This document shows, one piece after another, positions 45,343-52,345 of a stretch of 64,000 bases of DNA (the first letter of the stretch is position 1; each line of letters begins with the position of its first letter). The position numbers were made by a program, and so were the translations under genes. The notes under the pieces were generated by a model. That model made no database searches and was not told the DNA's origin. It saw nothing but the letters and a program-made list of their open reading frames with translations. Origin of the DNA: Pirellula sp. Its GTDB lineage: Bacteria > Planctomycetota > Planctomycetia > Pirellulales > Pirellulaceae. Location: the NCBI GenBank assembly GCA_021299695.1, contig JAJTEK010000010.1, forward strand, positions 1-64,000, given 5' to 3'.

Positions 45343-46248
45343 ATGGTCAAAGTTCGCGATTTTCTCGGGCCCTATCGCCTAGCACGGCTCATTCGCTTAG
45401 GTAGCACCTGCCAGGTCTGGGAAGCGATCCTCGAACAGGATCAGAAGCGTTACGCGCTGAAGGTCCTACGTCCGGATCAGCGAGGCAACAAAGAGGAAAT
45501 CGCTTTTTTGAAGCATGAGTTTGAAGTGGCCAAGGATCTCAACCACAAGAACATTATCAAGCTGATCGAATACCGCACCAATGCCGAGACTCCGTTTATC
45601 GTCATGGAGCTCTTTAGCGAATTGAATCTTAAAATGGCGCTTCGCCGTGGACCAGAACCGATCGCTTACCAACTCACCTCGATCGTCGATCAAGCCTGCG
45701 AGTCGCTCTATTACTTGCACTCCAAAGGCTATGTCCATTGCGACATCAAGCCCGACAATCTTCTGCTCAGCCGCAACTGGGAAGTCAAACTCATCGACTT
45801 TACGATTGCTAAAAAGATCAAGACCGGTTTTGGGAAGCTTTTTGGTGGAAAAAACAAAATCGAAGGCACCCGTTCCTACATGTCCCCAGAGCAGATCAAA
45901 GGAGATCACCTCGATCCTCGAAGCGATATCTACTCGATGGGCTGCATGCTCTATGAACTCATCAGCGGCAAAGCACCTTACACAGCCAACACCCCGAACG
46001 AACTTCTCAATAAGCACGTTTCGGCTTCGATCCCATCGCTGCTGGTCAACAACGAAAACGTCTCTTTGGAATTCAATAGCATCGTCCGAAAGATGCTCGC
46101 CAAAAAACCCGAAGATCGTCCGCAAAACATGTGGGACGTTCTGAAAATGGTCCGAACCACACCGATATTTAAAAAGCCGCCTCGCATTCCGACGACCAAC
46201 CCCTTCGACGACTACCAAGGGGGCGGCCGAATCGAACCGGCAAGCTAA
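45343..46248 (+). CDS. Hanks-type serine/threonine protein kinase
   Basis: The 301-residue soluble protein is a single kinase domain: the Gly-loop region LIRLGSTCQVWEA, the ATP lysine in YALKVLRP, catalytic loop HCDIKPDN, magnesium loop DFT (where DFG is usual), activation-segment GTRSYMSPEQIKG, and SDIYSMGCMLYELISG. HRD is changed to HCD, so it is an RD-negative kinase, but catalytic Asp, Lys and metal Asp are intact. The tail is Pro-rich and lacks a membrane span or sensor domain, unlike most bacterial kinases. GAGGGGA precedes the ATG at 45343. accA starts 41 bases later in the same direction, so the two are probably co-transcribed. Confidence 0.88.
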   Translation: MVKVRDFLGPYRLARLIRLGSTCQVWEAILEQDQKRYALKVLRPDQRGNKEEIAFLKHEFEVAKDLNHKNIIKLIEYRTNAETPFIVMELFSELNLKMALRRGPEPIAYQLTSIVDQACESLYYLHSKGYVHCDIKPDNLLLSRNWEVKLIDFTIAKKIKTGFGKLFGGKNKIEGTRSYMSPEQIKGDHLDPRSDIYSMGCMLYELISGKAPYTANTPNELLNKHVSASIPSLLVNNENVSLEFNSIVRKMLAKKPEDRPQNMWDVLKMVRTTPIFKKPPRIPTTNPFDDYQGGGRIEPAS

Positions 46249-46289
46249 GCACTTCTCGAAGATCGCAATACAGACCCCTAAAGGAAATA

Positions 46290-47309
46290 ATGACCACCGC
46301 ACCAAAAGGATTTGAATTCGAACAGCCCATCCTCGATATCGAAGCTCGATTGCGCGAGCTCGATGCGATGACCCAGCCCAACGAGGACCAACAAGAAGAG
46401 GCTAAGCAATTGCGGCGTCGATGGACCGAATTGACCCGAGAAATCTACGCCAAGCTCTCGCCATGGGAGGTTGTCCAAGTCTCGCGGCACAAGGACCGGC
46501 CCTACACCAAGGACTACCTGAACCTAGCCTTTGACGAATTCATCGAGCTTCATGGCGATAAATTCTACGGAGACGATCGGGCTATGCTCACCGGGTTTGC
46601 CAAGCTTGGACGCCGCAAAGTCATGGTTATCGGACATCAAAAAGGTCGGACCTTCAAAGAGCGAGCTGCATGCCATTTCGGATGCGCGCATCCCGAAGGA
46701 TACCGAAAAGCGATGGCCAAAATGAAAATGGCCGAAAAATACAACCTTCCCATCATCGCCTTCATCGACACCCCGGGCGCTTACCCGGGCATCGGTGCCG
46801 AGGAGCGAGGCCAAGCTCAGGTGATCGCCGAGAGCATGTTCATGATGAGCCAGCTCAAGACCCCGATTGTGTGCGTCGTCATTGGCGAGGGAGGCTCAGG
46901 TGGCGCGCTGGGTATCGGTGTTGGAGATCGAATCGCCATGCTCCAGTACGCTTATTATTCCGTGATCAGCCCCGAAGGCTGCGCGGGTATTTTGTGGAAG
47001 AGTCATCAGCATGCGTCCAAGGCGGCCGATGTGCTGCGGTTTACCTCCGAACATCTGCCCAAACTCGGCGTCGTCGACGATGTGATCGAAGAGCCTTTAG
47101 GCGGCGCGCATCGAGACCATCACCAAATGGCATCGCGACTCAAAAGCTACCTTTCCAAGACCATCGATCAGTTGAGCAAACTTCCAGTCGACGAGTTGAT
47201 CGAAAATCGTTATTCAAAGTTTCGCAAGATGGGTTCGTACCTCGAGCGTCTCGAGGACGGAACCATGCAGCCCTTCGGATACTCGTTCCCCGTAGAAACC
47301 CACGCGTAG
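46290..47309 (+). CDS. accA: Acetyl-CoA carboxylase carboxyltransferase subunit alpha
   Basis: AccA with AccD transfers CO2 from biotin to acetyl-CoA, the first committed step of fatty acid synthesis. The 339-residue product is full length: coiled N-terminal helix (LDIEARLRELDAM), DRPYTKDYLNLAFDEFIELH, GFAKLGRRKVMVIGHQKGR, NLPIIAFIDTPGAYPGIGAE, the oxyanion loop GEGGSGGALGIGVGDRI, and YSVISPEGCAGILWK. AAAGGA precedes the ATG at 46290. Its last 96 bases are overlapped by the opposite-strand membrane-protein gene. Confidence 0.95.
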   Translation: MTTAPKGFEFEQPILDIEARLRELDAMTQPNEDQQEEAKQLRRRWTELTREIYAKLSPWEVVQVSRHKDRPYTKDYLNLAFDEFIELHGDKFYGDDRAMLTGFAKLGRRKVMVIGHQKGRTFKERAACHFGCAHPEGYRKAMAKMKMAEKYNLPIIAFIDTPGAYPGIGAEERGQAQVIAESMFMMSQLKTPIVCVVIGEGGSGGALGIGVGDRIAMLQYAYYSVISPEGCAGILWKSHQHASKAADVLRFTSEHLPKLGVVDDVIEEPLGGAHRDHHQMASRLKSYLSKTIDQLSKLPVDELIENRYSKFRKMGSYLERLEDGTMQPFGYSFPVETHA

Positions 47310-48398
47310 TCCAAGCCGATCAAGCCCTAGGATCGCAAGGGTCACAAAACAGGTCTGAATGAGGCCTCGAAGGCAGTAAGACCAAAATTGCTTTTGCTCG
47401 GTGCCAGCCAAGCCTCCAGAGCCCTGGCTATAAAGGGCGATATTGTAAGGAATACCGATCGAGTACTCGACCCATCTGGCCCCGGACCAGCTATTCGAGG
47501 GCCAGCTATTCGAGGGCCAGCTAGCCCCGGACCAGCTAGCCCCGGAACCAGTGAGAATCCACGAAGGACTCATCGAGTAAAAGTAGAGACTGCTGCACAC
47601 GGCCTGTAGGCATGCGGCCACGAGGCACCAAGCCCCCAGGAGCACCACGCACAGCGGGATATTTCGGTGGCGATTGCGCCCGAGCAGGATCAGGATCGAG
47701 GCGATTGCAAGCCAGTGGATCGGCACAAGAAGGCCTCCGAGGAGTCCGGCCACCCAAGGTCTTGAGCCTACTGGAAAAAACTGGTACCAAGTTGGTTTTG
47801 ATTCGGTACTGATTAGATCCGGTAGCCAGGCCAGAACCCAGCGTTGATAAGCCGCGATGAGCCCAGCGCACAGAATCGTCAGAGCAAGGAGTTTGGCCAA
47901 GGACAAAGCGCCCGGCTTGGCGTCGTGCGAAACGCTTCGGATCGACCAAATGCCGATACCAGTTCCCCATTGCAGGACCTTTGCGACCAGTGCTCCTGCG
48001 GCCAAGAACACCAGCCAATGGGCCGCTTGCATCGCGATCCAAAACGATTGGCTCGAGCAGTAGCCTGGAATACTTGGTCCTGCGATCGTGTTTGCGACTG
48101 CGTTTGCGCCAAGTGCGATTTGGTATCGAGCCAAAAAGCACAGGATCAGTCCGATTGCGATCAGGGGCGCGCCGAGCCAGGAGGGTCTGCAGGTCGGTTT
48201 GGTTCTCCAAGCGATCCAGATGGTTACCAGGGAGCAAGGGGCAAAGAGGATCGCGTTGGAGAGTTCGGCGGCCAGTGGGGATTCTAGGGCCAGGGCCAGT
48301 TGCCGCATGGCGGCACCTGAGACGATGCAGCTTCCTGCCACGATGGAGCATGCTAAGAGGAATTTGTGGTTTGGATCGGACTTTTGAGGTTCGCTCAC
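47214..48398 (-). CDS. Polytopic membrane protein of unknown function
   Basis: The 394-residue product (GTG start at 48398, MSEPQKSD) has about eight hydrophobic spans (for example FLLACSIVAGSCIVSGAAM, LGAPLIAIGLILCFLARYQ, LLALTILCAGLIAAYQRWV, CVVLLGAWCLVAACLQAVC). A Trp/Ser/Gly repeat tract follows (GASWSGASWPSNSWPSNSW), then one more span. The final 31 codons are antisense to the end of accA and read like an accidental extension, so the ancestral stop may have been lost. I recognise no family. Confidence 0.65.
   Translation of the reverse strand: MSEPQKSDPNHKFLLACSIVAGSCIVSGAAMRQLALALESPLAAELSNAILFAPCSLVTIWIAWRTKPTCRPSWLGAPLIAIGLILCFLARYQIALGANAVANTIAGPSIPGYCSSQSFWIAMQAAHWLVFLAAGALVAKVLQWGTGIGIWSIRSVSHDAKPGALSLAKLLALTILCAGLIAAYQRWVLAWLPDLISTESKPTWYQFFPVGSRPWVAGLLGGLLVPIHWLAIASILILLGRNRHRNIPLCVVLLGAWCLVAACLQAVCSSLYFYSMSPSWILTGSGASWSGASWPSNSWPSNSWSGARWVEYSIGIPYNIALYSQGSGGLAGTEQKQFWSYCLRGLIQTCFVTLAILGLDRLGLRVGFYGERVSEGLHGSVLETLEVRTHLAKL
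47481..47551. repeat. 15-bp repeats inside the membrane-protein gene
   Basis: Four to five units of (CCCGGACC or CGAGGGCC)AGCTA(TT or GC) in direct order encode, on the minus strand, the pentads SGASW and PSNSW. They lie in a predicted loop between membrane spans. Confidence 0.88.
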
Positions 48399-48453
48399 GG
48401 ATGGATCTGCTCTTGGTCGGCTCTCTGAGGGTTCATAGTCGGCGATGCGAGAC

Positions 48454-48497
48454 CGGGCTTAGCGATTCCGGGCTTAGCGATTCTGGGCTTAGCGATG
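48454..48497. repeat. Three 15-bp intergenic repeats
   Basis: CGGGCTTAGCGATTC occurs twice exactly and a third time with minor changes, head to tail, about 55 bases upstream of the membrane-protein start (on its promoter side). Confidence 0.88.
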
Positions 48498-48730
48498 ATA
48501 GCGAAAAAAACGAAAAACGCGGTTAGGGAATGCAGCAAGGGTCGTAGGAACTAGCTAAGATGCAGGGGCTTGAAAGCCATCGTCAGCAACCACTCCGCCA
48601 GCAACGACACCGAGAAAACCTTGAAAATCAACAAACCCGCAAAAAACCAAGGAAAAAACAACTTAAAACCGAACATAATAAACATTATCGGACGTTAGTG
48701 GTGGGTTTTGGATAGGTTGCTTGGGGGTCC

Positions 48731-48826
48731 GATCAGTCGGATCAGTCGGATCAGTCGGATCAGTCGGATCAGTCGGATCAGTCGGATCAGTCGGATCAGT
48801 CGGATCAGTCGGATCAGTCGGATCAG
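48731..48826. repeat. Perfect 9-bp tandem array, 10.7 units
   Basis: GATCAGTCG is repeated ten times without a mismatch plus six further bases. Uniform units point to recent expansion or frequent slippage. The array ends 43 bases before the oxidoreductase ATG, so it lies in that gene's promoter or leader. The core differs by one base from the 34.3-kb array (GGATCAGTC against GGATCAGAC). Confidence 0.95.
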
Positions 48827-48869
48827 AAATCTACCCCACTACCCTCCTTTCCCCTAAAGACCAAGCACG

Positions 48870-50189
48870 ATGTCCCTTAGCCAACTGAGCAACCGAAGAA
48901 CCGTTTTGAAATCATCCCTAGCGGCCTCGGCTGCCGCTTACCTCAGGCCAATGACCTCCAATACCTTGGCAGCTACCCAACAGCAAACCCCAAGCCCCAA
49001 CGCGCAGATCCAATTTGGAATCGTCGGCATCGGACCGCGTTGCACTTACGACGTTAAAGCCATGCTGCCTTTTAACGACGTGCGATGTTTGGCGATCGCC
49101 GATGTCCAAGCCTCCCGGCGGGAGGCCGGAAAACAACTCGTCGATGGTTTTTACAACAACCAAGACTGCAAGCTCTACTCGGACTTTCGAGAACTTCTCG
49201 ACCGCAATGATATCGACGCGGTCCTGATCGCCACCGGCGATCGCTGGCATGCGATGGCTTCCATCATGGCAGCCCAAGCTGGCAAAGATGTCTACAGCGA
49301 GAAACCTTGCGGTATCACCATCGAAGCTTGCCAGAAACTAGCCGATACCATCCACCAAACCCAACGGGTCTTCCAGGCCGGCACGCAGCGGCGAAGCGTC
49401 CCGAATTTCGTCCAAGCTGTCGAGTGGGTGCACCAAGGCAAACTCGGAAAGCTGCAAACCATGCACGCTTCGGTCTATATCCCTGTCTTGGAGAACAACT
49501 GGCTCGCTCCTCAGCCACAGCCCGATAAGTCCATTGTGGATTGGAACCTGTGGCTCGGGCCGGCAGCCTGGAGGCCCTACAACCAAGCTTATTGTGATGG
49601 CAAATGGCGCGGCCAATGGGATTTCGACTCCGGTGCTCGCCTGTTGGACTGGGGTGCTCACACGGTTGATTTGTGCCAATGGGCCAACCAAGCCGACGAT
49701 ACGATGCCCCTGGAATACGAACCACTAGCCGACAAGATCGTTTGCACTTACGCCAACGGCGTGAAACTGATCATCGACTTTCTGGCCCAACCCTTTGGCG
49801 ATCGTTCTCCTCACTACATCACCAGCCTAGGAACTTGTCCGGTCCGCTTTATCGGCTCGGACGGCTCGGTCGAGACCGGTGACTCAGGTCAGATCGTTGC
49901 GACACCCGAGTCGCTTCAAAAAGAGGTAACTGAGGCTTCCAAAAAAGTCGCAGGACTGGATGTCACTGCGCATGCAAGAAACTTCTTTGACTGCATGCGA
50001 ACTCGCCAGAAACCCGTTGCCAACCAAGATGTCATGCGGCGCTCGCATATCGCTTGCCATGCCGCTGCGATCGCATGGATCCTCAATCGTAAACTAACCA
50101 TCGATCCAAAAACCGAGAGTTTTGTCGGTGACTCGCAAGCCAACTTGCTGAGAACCCGTCCTGATCGAGTTTGGCAATCGTTTGCCTAA
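48870..50189 (+). CDS. Tat-exported Gfo/Idh/MocA-family oxidoreductase
   Basis: The 439-residue protein has a twin-arginine signal (SNRRTVLKSSLAASAAAYL). The Rossmann domain begins IQFGIVGIGPRCTYD. The family EKP motif is in DVYSEKPCG, where Lys is the catalytic residue. The C-terminal beta-sheet domain has WNLWLGPAAWRPYN and GARLLDWGAHTVDLCQWA. These enzymes oxidise or rearrange sugars or inositols with NAD(P); Tat-exported forms are expanded in planctomycetes and are linked to polysaccharide use. The exact substrate is unknown. A 9-bp repeat array sits in its upstream region. Confidence 0.88.
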   Translation: MSLSQLSNRRTVLKSSLAASAAAYLRPMTSNTLAATQQQTPSPNAQIQFGIVGIGPRCTYDVKAMLPFNDVRCLAIADVQASRREAGKQLVDGFYNNQDCKLYSDFRELLDRNDIDAVLIATGDRWHAMASIMAAQAGKDVYSEKPCGITIEACQKLADTIHQTQRVFQAGTQRRSVPNFVQAVEWVHQGKLGKLQTMHASVYIPVLENNWLAPQPQPDKSIVDWNLWLGPAAWRPYNQAYCDGKWRGQWDFDSGARLLDWGAHTVDLCQWANQADDTMPLEYEPLADKIVCTYANGVKLIIDFLAQPFGDRSPHYITSLGTCPVRFIGSDGSVETGDSGQIVATPESLQKEVTEASKKVAGLDVTAHARNFFDCMRTRQKPVANQDVMRRSHIACHAAAIAWILNRKLTIDPKTESFVGDSQANLLRTRPDRVWQSFA

Positions 50190-50244
50190 CGTCTGGCCGA
50201 CGTTGCCTCCTGTAGGGGTCCCATCGCCGACCGAAGGTTCCGAG

Positions 50245-50793
50245 CTAGTTTCTGCCTTGGATTCGAAATTCCACGAGCTTGGTGAATTGAGCCGATCGGG
50301 AAATCGTCGATCGGCTTTGGGTCGGAACCGTCGCTCCGAGGACTTCGAGTTGCACCTCCAGAGGCTTAAAAGCCGTGGGTTGGGCCGAACCGGCAGGCGA
50401 ATTCTCTGAAGAGATGATTGCCGAATAAGCCCTGGTTTCCCAGATGCCTGATCTTGGCTGATTGCAGATGAATACCGCTTCGGAGCTGTTGTTTTGGACG
50501 GCCCTGGAGGTGAAGAACCAGGCTTGCGACCCGTCTTGGGCGATCGAATCGTGATTCATGGTGCCATTGGCCCTATGCCATTTGACTTCCCCTTTTTTTC
50601 GGTATTGGATTCCGAATTCGATCGACTCTTTGGAGGGCAGTTGGCTCTCGTTGATCGCTTTTGCGCGGATTACGAGCATCGGCAGTCCACTGACGGGATT
50701 GGTCTGAGCCGACGCGACGATCAGAAACATGAGCATCGCGCCGCCGAATCCGCAGCACATCAAATCGAGATAAGAGATAAATCGTCCGTTCAT
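50245..50793 (-). CDS. ExbD/MotB-like single-span protein 2
   Basis: The 182-residue product has a short cytoplasmic start (MNGRFISY) and one membrane span with an Asp at its cytoplasmic edge (YLDLMCCGFGGAMLMFLI). That matches the position of the proton-carrying Asp of ExbD/MotB. A periplasmic domain of about 140 residues follows (IEFGIQYRKKGEVKWHRA, AVFICNQPRSGIWETRAY). No OmpA-type peptidoglycan-binding domain is present. It is the last gene of the chain and its ATG overlaps the preceding stop by four bases (50790-50793). I recognise no named family. Confidence 0.78.
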   Translation of the reverse strand: MNGRFISYLDLMCCGFGGAMLMFLIVASAQTNPVSGLPMLVIRAKAINESQLPSKESIEFGIQYRKKGEVKWHRANGTMNHDSIAQDGSQAWFFTSRAVQNNSSEAVFICNQPRSGIWETRAYSAIISSENSPAGSAQPTAFKPLEVQLEVLGATVPTQSRSTISRSAQFTKLVEFRIQGRN

Positions 50794-51287
50794 TGCTGAG
50801 AGCTCTGGTTGCGAGGCCAGACCTCGATCCATTGGTTGTCTTGAGCATTGACTTGATACGTTTTTTGACGAGCTCCCGCAGGATAAACCTCGACATCCAA
50901 CCGTACGTTGCGCATAGTTCGGATTTTGATCGCTGTTCTTGCTGGGTCCAAAGGTTCGGATGCAAGCAGGATCGCATAATCAACGCCCCAATCGAGATTT
51001 TTCCCTCGGGATCGGTCGAACTTGCCAGCGGGAATTCCGCTGATATGCCAAGCGTCGGCGTTGGGGTTAAAGCAAACGCCTTGATCGGCGCTCACTGGTC
51101 GCACGATGAGCATGAACGGAAATTCGTCGGTTTTCACGGGGTTGGAATTTCCGGAGTTACCGTTCCATTCGAGTCTATTCTGCACTAGCACGGCGATGAA
51201 AAACAGCACTAGGAGCCCTCCGAGTCCATTGGTGATTACATCTACAAAAGCAAGTGATGAGTCGTTTGCGGTTTCCTGATCGATCAT
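50790..51287 (-). CDS. ExbD/MotB-like single-span protein 1
   Basis: The 165-residue product has one N-terminal span with an Asp before it (LAFVDVITNGLGGLLVLFFI), the typical layout of a proton-channel partner of ExbB/MotA. A periplasmic region follows with FMLIVRPVSADQG, WGVDYAILLASEPLDPA, and LDVEVYPAGARQKTY. Only the membrane part resembles the second ExbD/MotB-like protein downstream; their periplasmic parts differ. No OmpA domain is present. Both ends overlap neighbours by ATGA. Confidence 0.78.
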   Translation of the reverse strand: MIDQETANDSSLAFVDVITNGLGGLLVLFFIAVLVQNRLEWNGNSGNSNPVKTDEFPFMLIVRPVSADQGVCFNPNADAWHISGIPAGKFDRSRGKNLDWGVDYAILLASEPLDPARTAIKIRTMRNVRLDVEVYPAGARQKTYQVNAQDNQWIEVWPRNQSSQQ

Positions 51288-52345
51288 CCCCTGCTCCGGA
51301 GCTCATTGCTTTCCCAAGTTCGTAACGCTAGCACTGCGGCTCCACAGATCATCGCGGTAATGAGCCCGATGAGAGTCGTGTCGAAAGCAAATCCAAGGTG
51401 CTTGGTGATGACACTGATTGCTTGTGTTTTGTCCGCAGAGGAGAACAGTCCATCGGCGGTCAAAAGCGCATCTCCCATACCAAGTACCGTCCCGACAAAG
51501 CCAAGGCTAGGAAGCAGTCCGATGAGGAACTCAAACGTACCGTAGGCTTGCCGTCGAGGTGTTTCGGTATCGCTCATTGCGGAGTGGTCTGGGCATTCAA
51601 AGAGCCAATAGCGTTTCGAGACTAGAACCAAGATGAACCACATGAGTAAAACCGTCAGCCACTGCACCCAACCGCTGATTCGCATCAGCGCTCGAATCTG
51701 CGGTCGATTTTCTTCAGAGACGCGATCGATAAGCTTGGCAAGTAACACGTCGATATCCGACGCCTTGATCTGAGCCCCATCTCCTTCGAACAACGCATTT
51801 TTAGAAGTCCAAGTTGGGGAGATCATGCGAAACTCCTCGACAATCATCGAGCCGGATATCGGCTTAATTCCAAGATATAGAAAGGGTAAGCCGGTGCGTT
51901 GTCCGGTCATGTGCTCATCGAGTTTTTTAGTGAATCCGTCTGGAATGGAGTTTTGAACCCCAGCGATCGTCCCGAGAATCACATCCCGCCAAGTGGCGTC
52001 AGCTGGAAGTGTTTTGAGCGATTCTTTTAGAAAAGCTTCCCCTTCAAAGCGTGGGTCACCCCCGATAAGCTTGACGAGTTTCACCGCGCGTTGCTCGGTA
52101 GAGGAGATCGAAGTGATTGGAGTCGCTTTGGCATAGCGATACGTCGCATCAACGCTTCGGGTCAACCAAAGGTTCATCAGTAGATACGTTAGTCCTGCTA
52201 AAATCACGGCGATTCCGAAACTCTTCAGGTCTAAGCCCGATTGGTGGAGCGCAAAGGGCCTGGACTTCAGGACCCATGCGCCCCAATCCGTGATTTGCTT
52301 GTGAATGTCGGTAAGCATGCTCAATCGATTCGGCGGGTTCGTCAT
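51284..52345 (-). CDS. MotA/TolQ/ExbB-family proton channel subunit
   Basis: The 353-residue protein has one early span (about 43-62, FGIAVILAGLTYLLMNLWL), a long soluble domain, and three later spans. The last two carry the ExbB/MotA signature: FLIGLLPSLGFVGTVLGMG and FAFDTTLIGLITAMICGAA, with the conserved Thr pair. Such subunits form a pentamer around two ExbD/MotB helices and turn proton flow into rotation or force. The early span plus large inserted domain is longer than ExbB (about 240) and closer to MotA in size. Its start overlaps the stop of the large-protein gene by ATGA (52342-52345). Confidence 0.82.
   Translation of the reverse strand: MTNPPNRLSMLTDIHKQITDWGAWVLKSRPFALHQSGLDLKSFGIAVILAGLTYLLMNLWLTRSVDATYRYAKATPITSISSTEQRAVKLVKLIGGDPRFEGEAFLKESLKTLPADATWRDVILGTIAGVQNSIPDGFTKKLDEHMTGQRTGLPFLYLGIKPISGSMIVEEFRMISPTWTSKNALFEGDGAQIKASDIDVLLAKLIDRVSEENRPQIRALMRISGWVQWLTVLLMWFILVLVSKRYWLFECPDHSAMSDTETPRRQAYGTFEFLIGLLPSLGFVGTVLGMGDALLTADGLFSSADKTQAISVITKHLGFAFDTTLIGLITAMICGAAVLALRTWESNELRSRG

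Larger units (their letters stand above)
48399..48869. other. Repeat-bearing intergenic region before the oxidoreductase gene
   Basis: This 471-base gap holds two repeat arrays (listed separately) and, between them, an A-rich stretch (about 48600-48690) with a small ATAATAAACATTAT palindrome. No gene is supported. Promoters of both flanking divergent genes should lie here. Confidence 0.45.
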
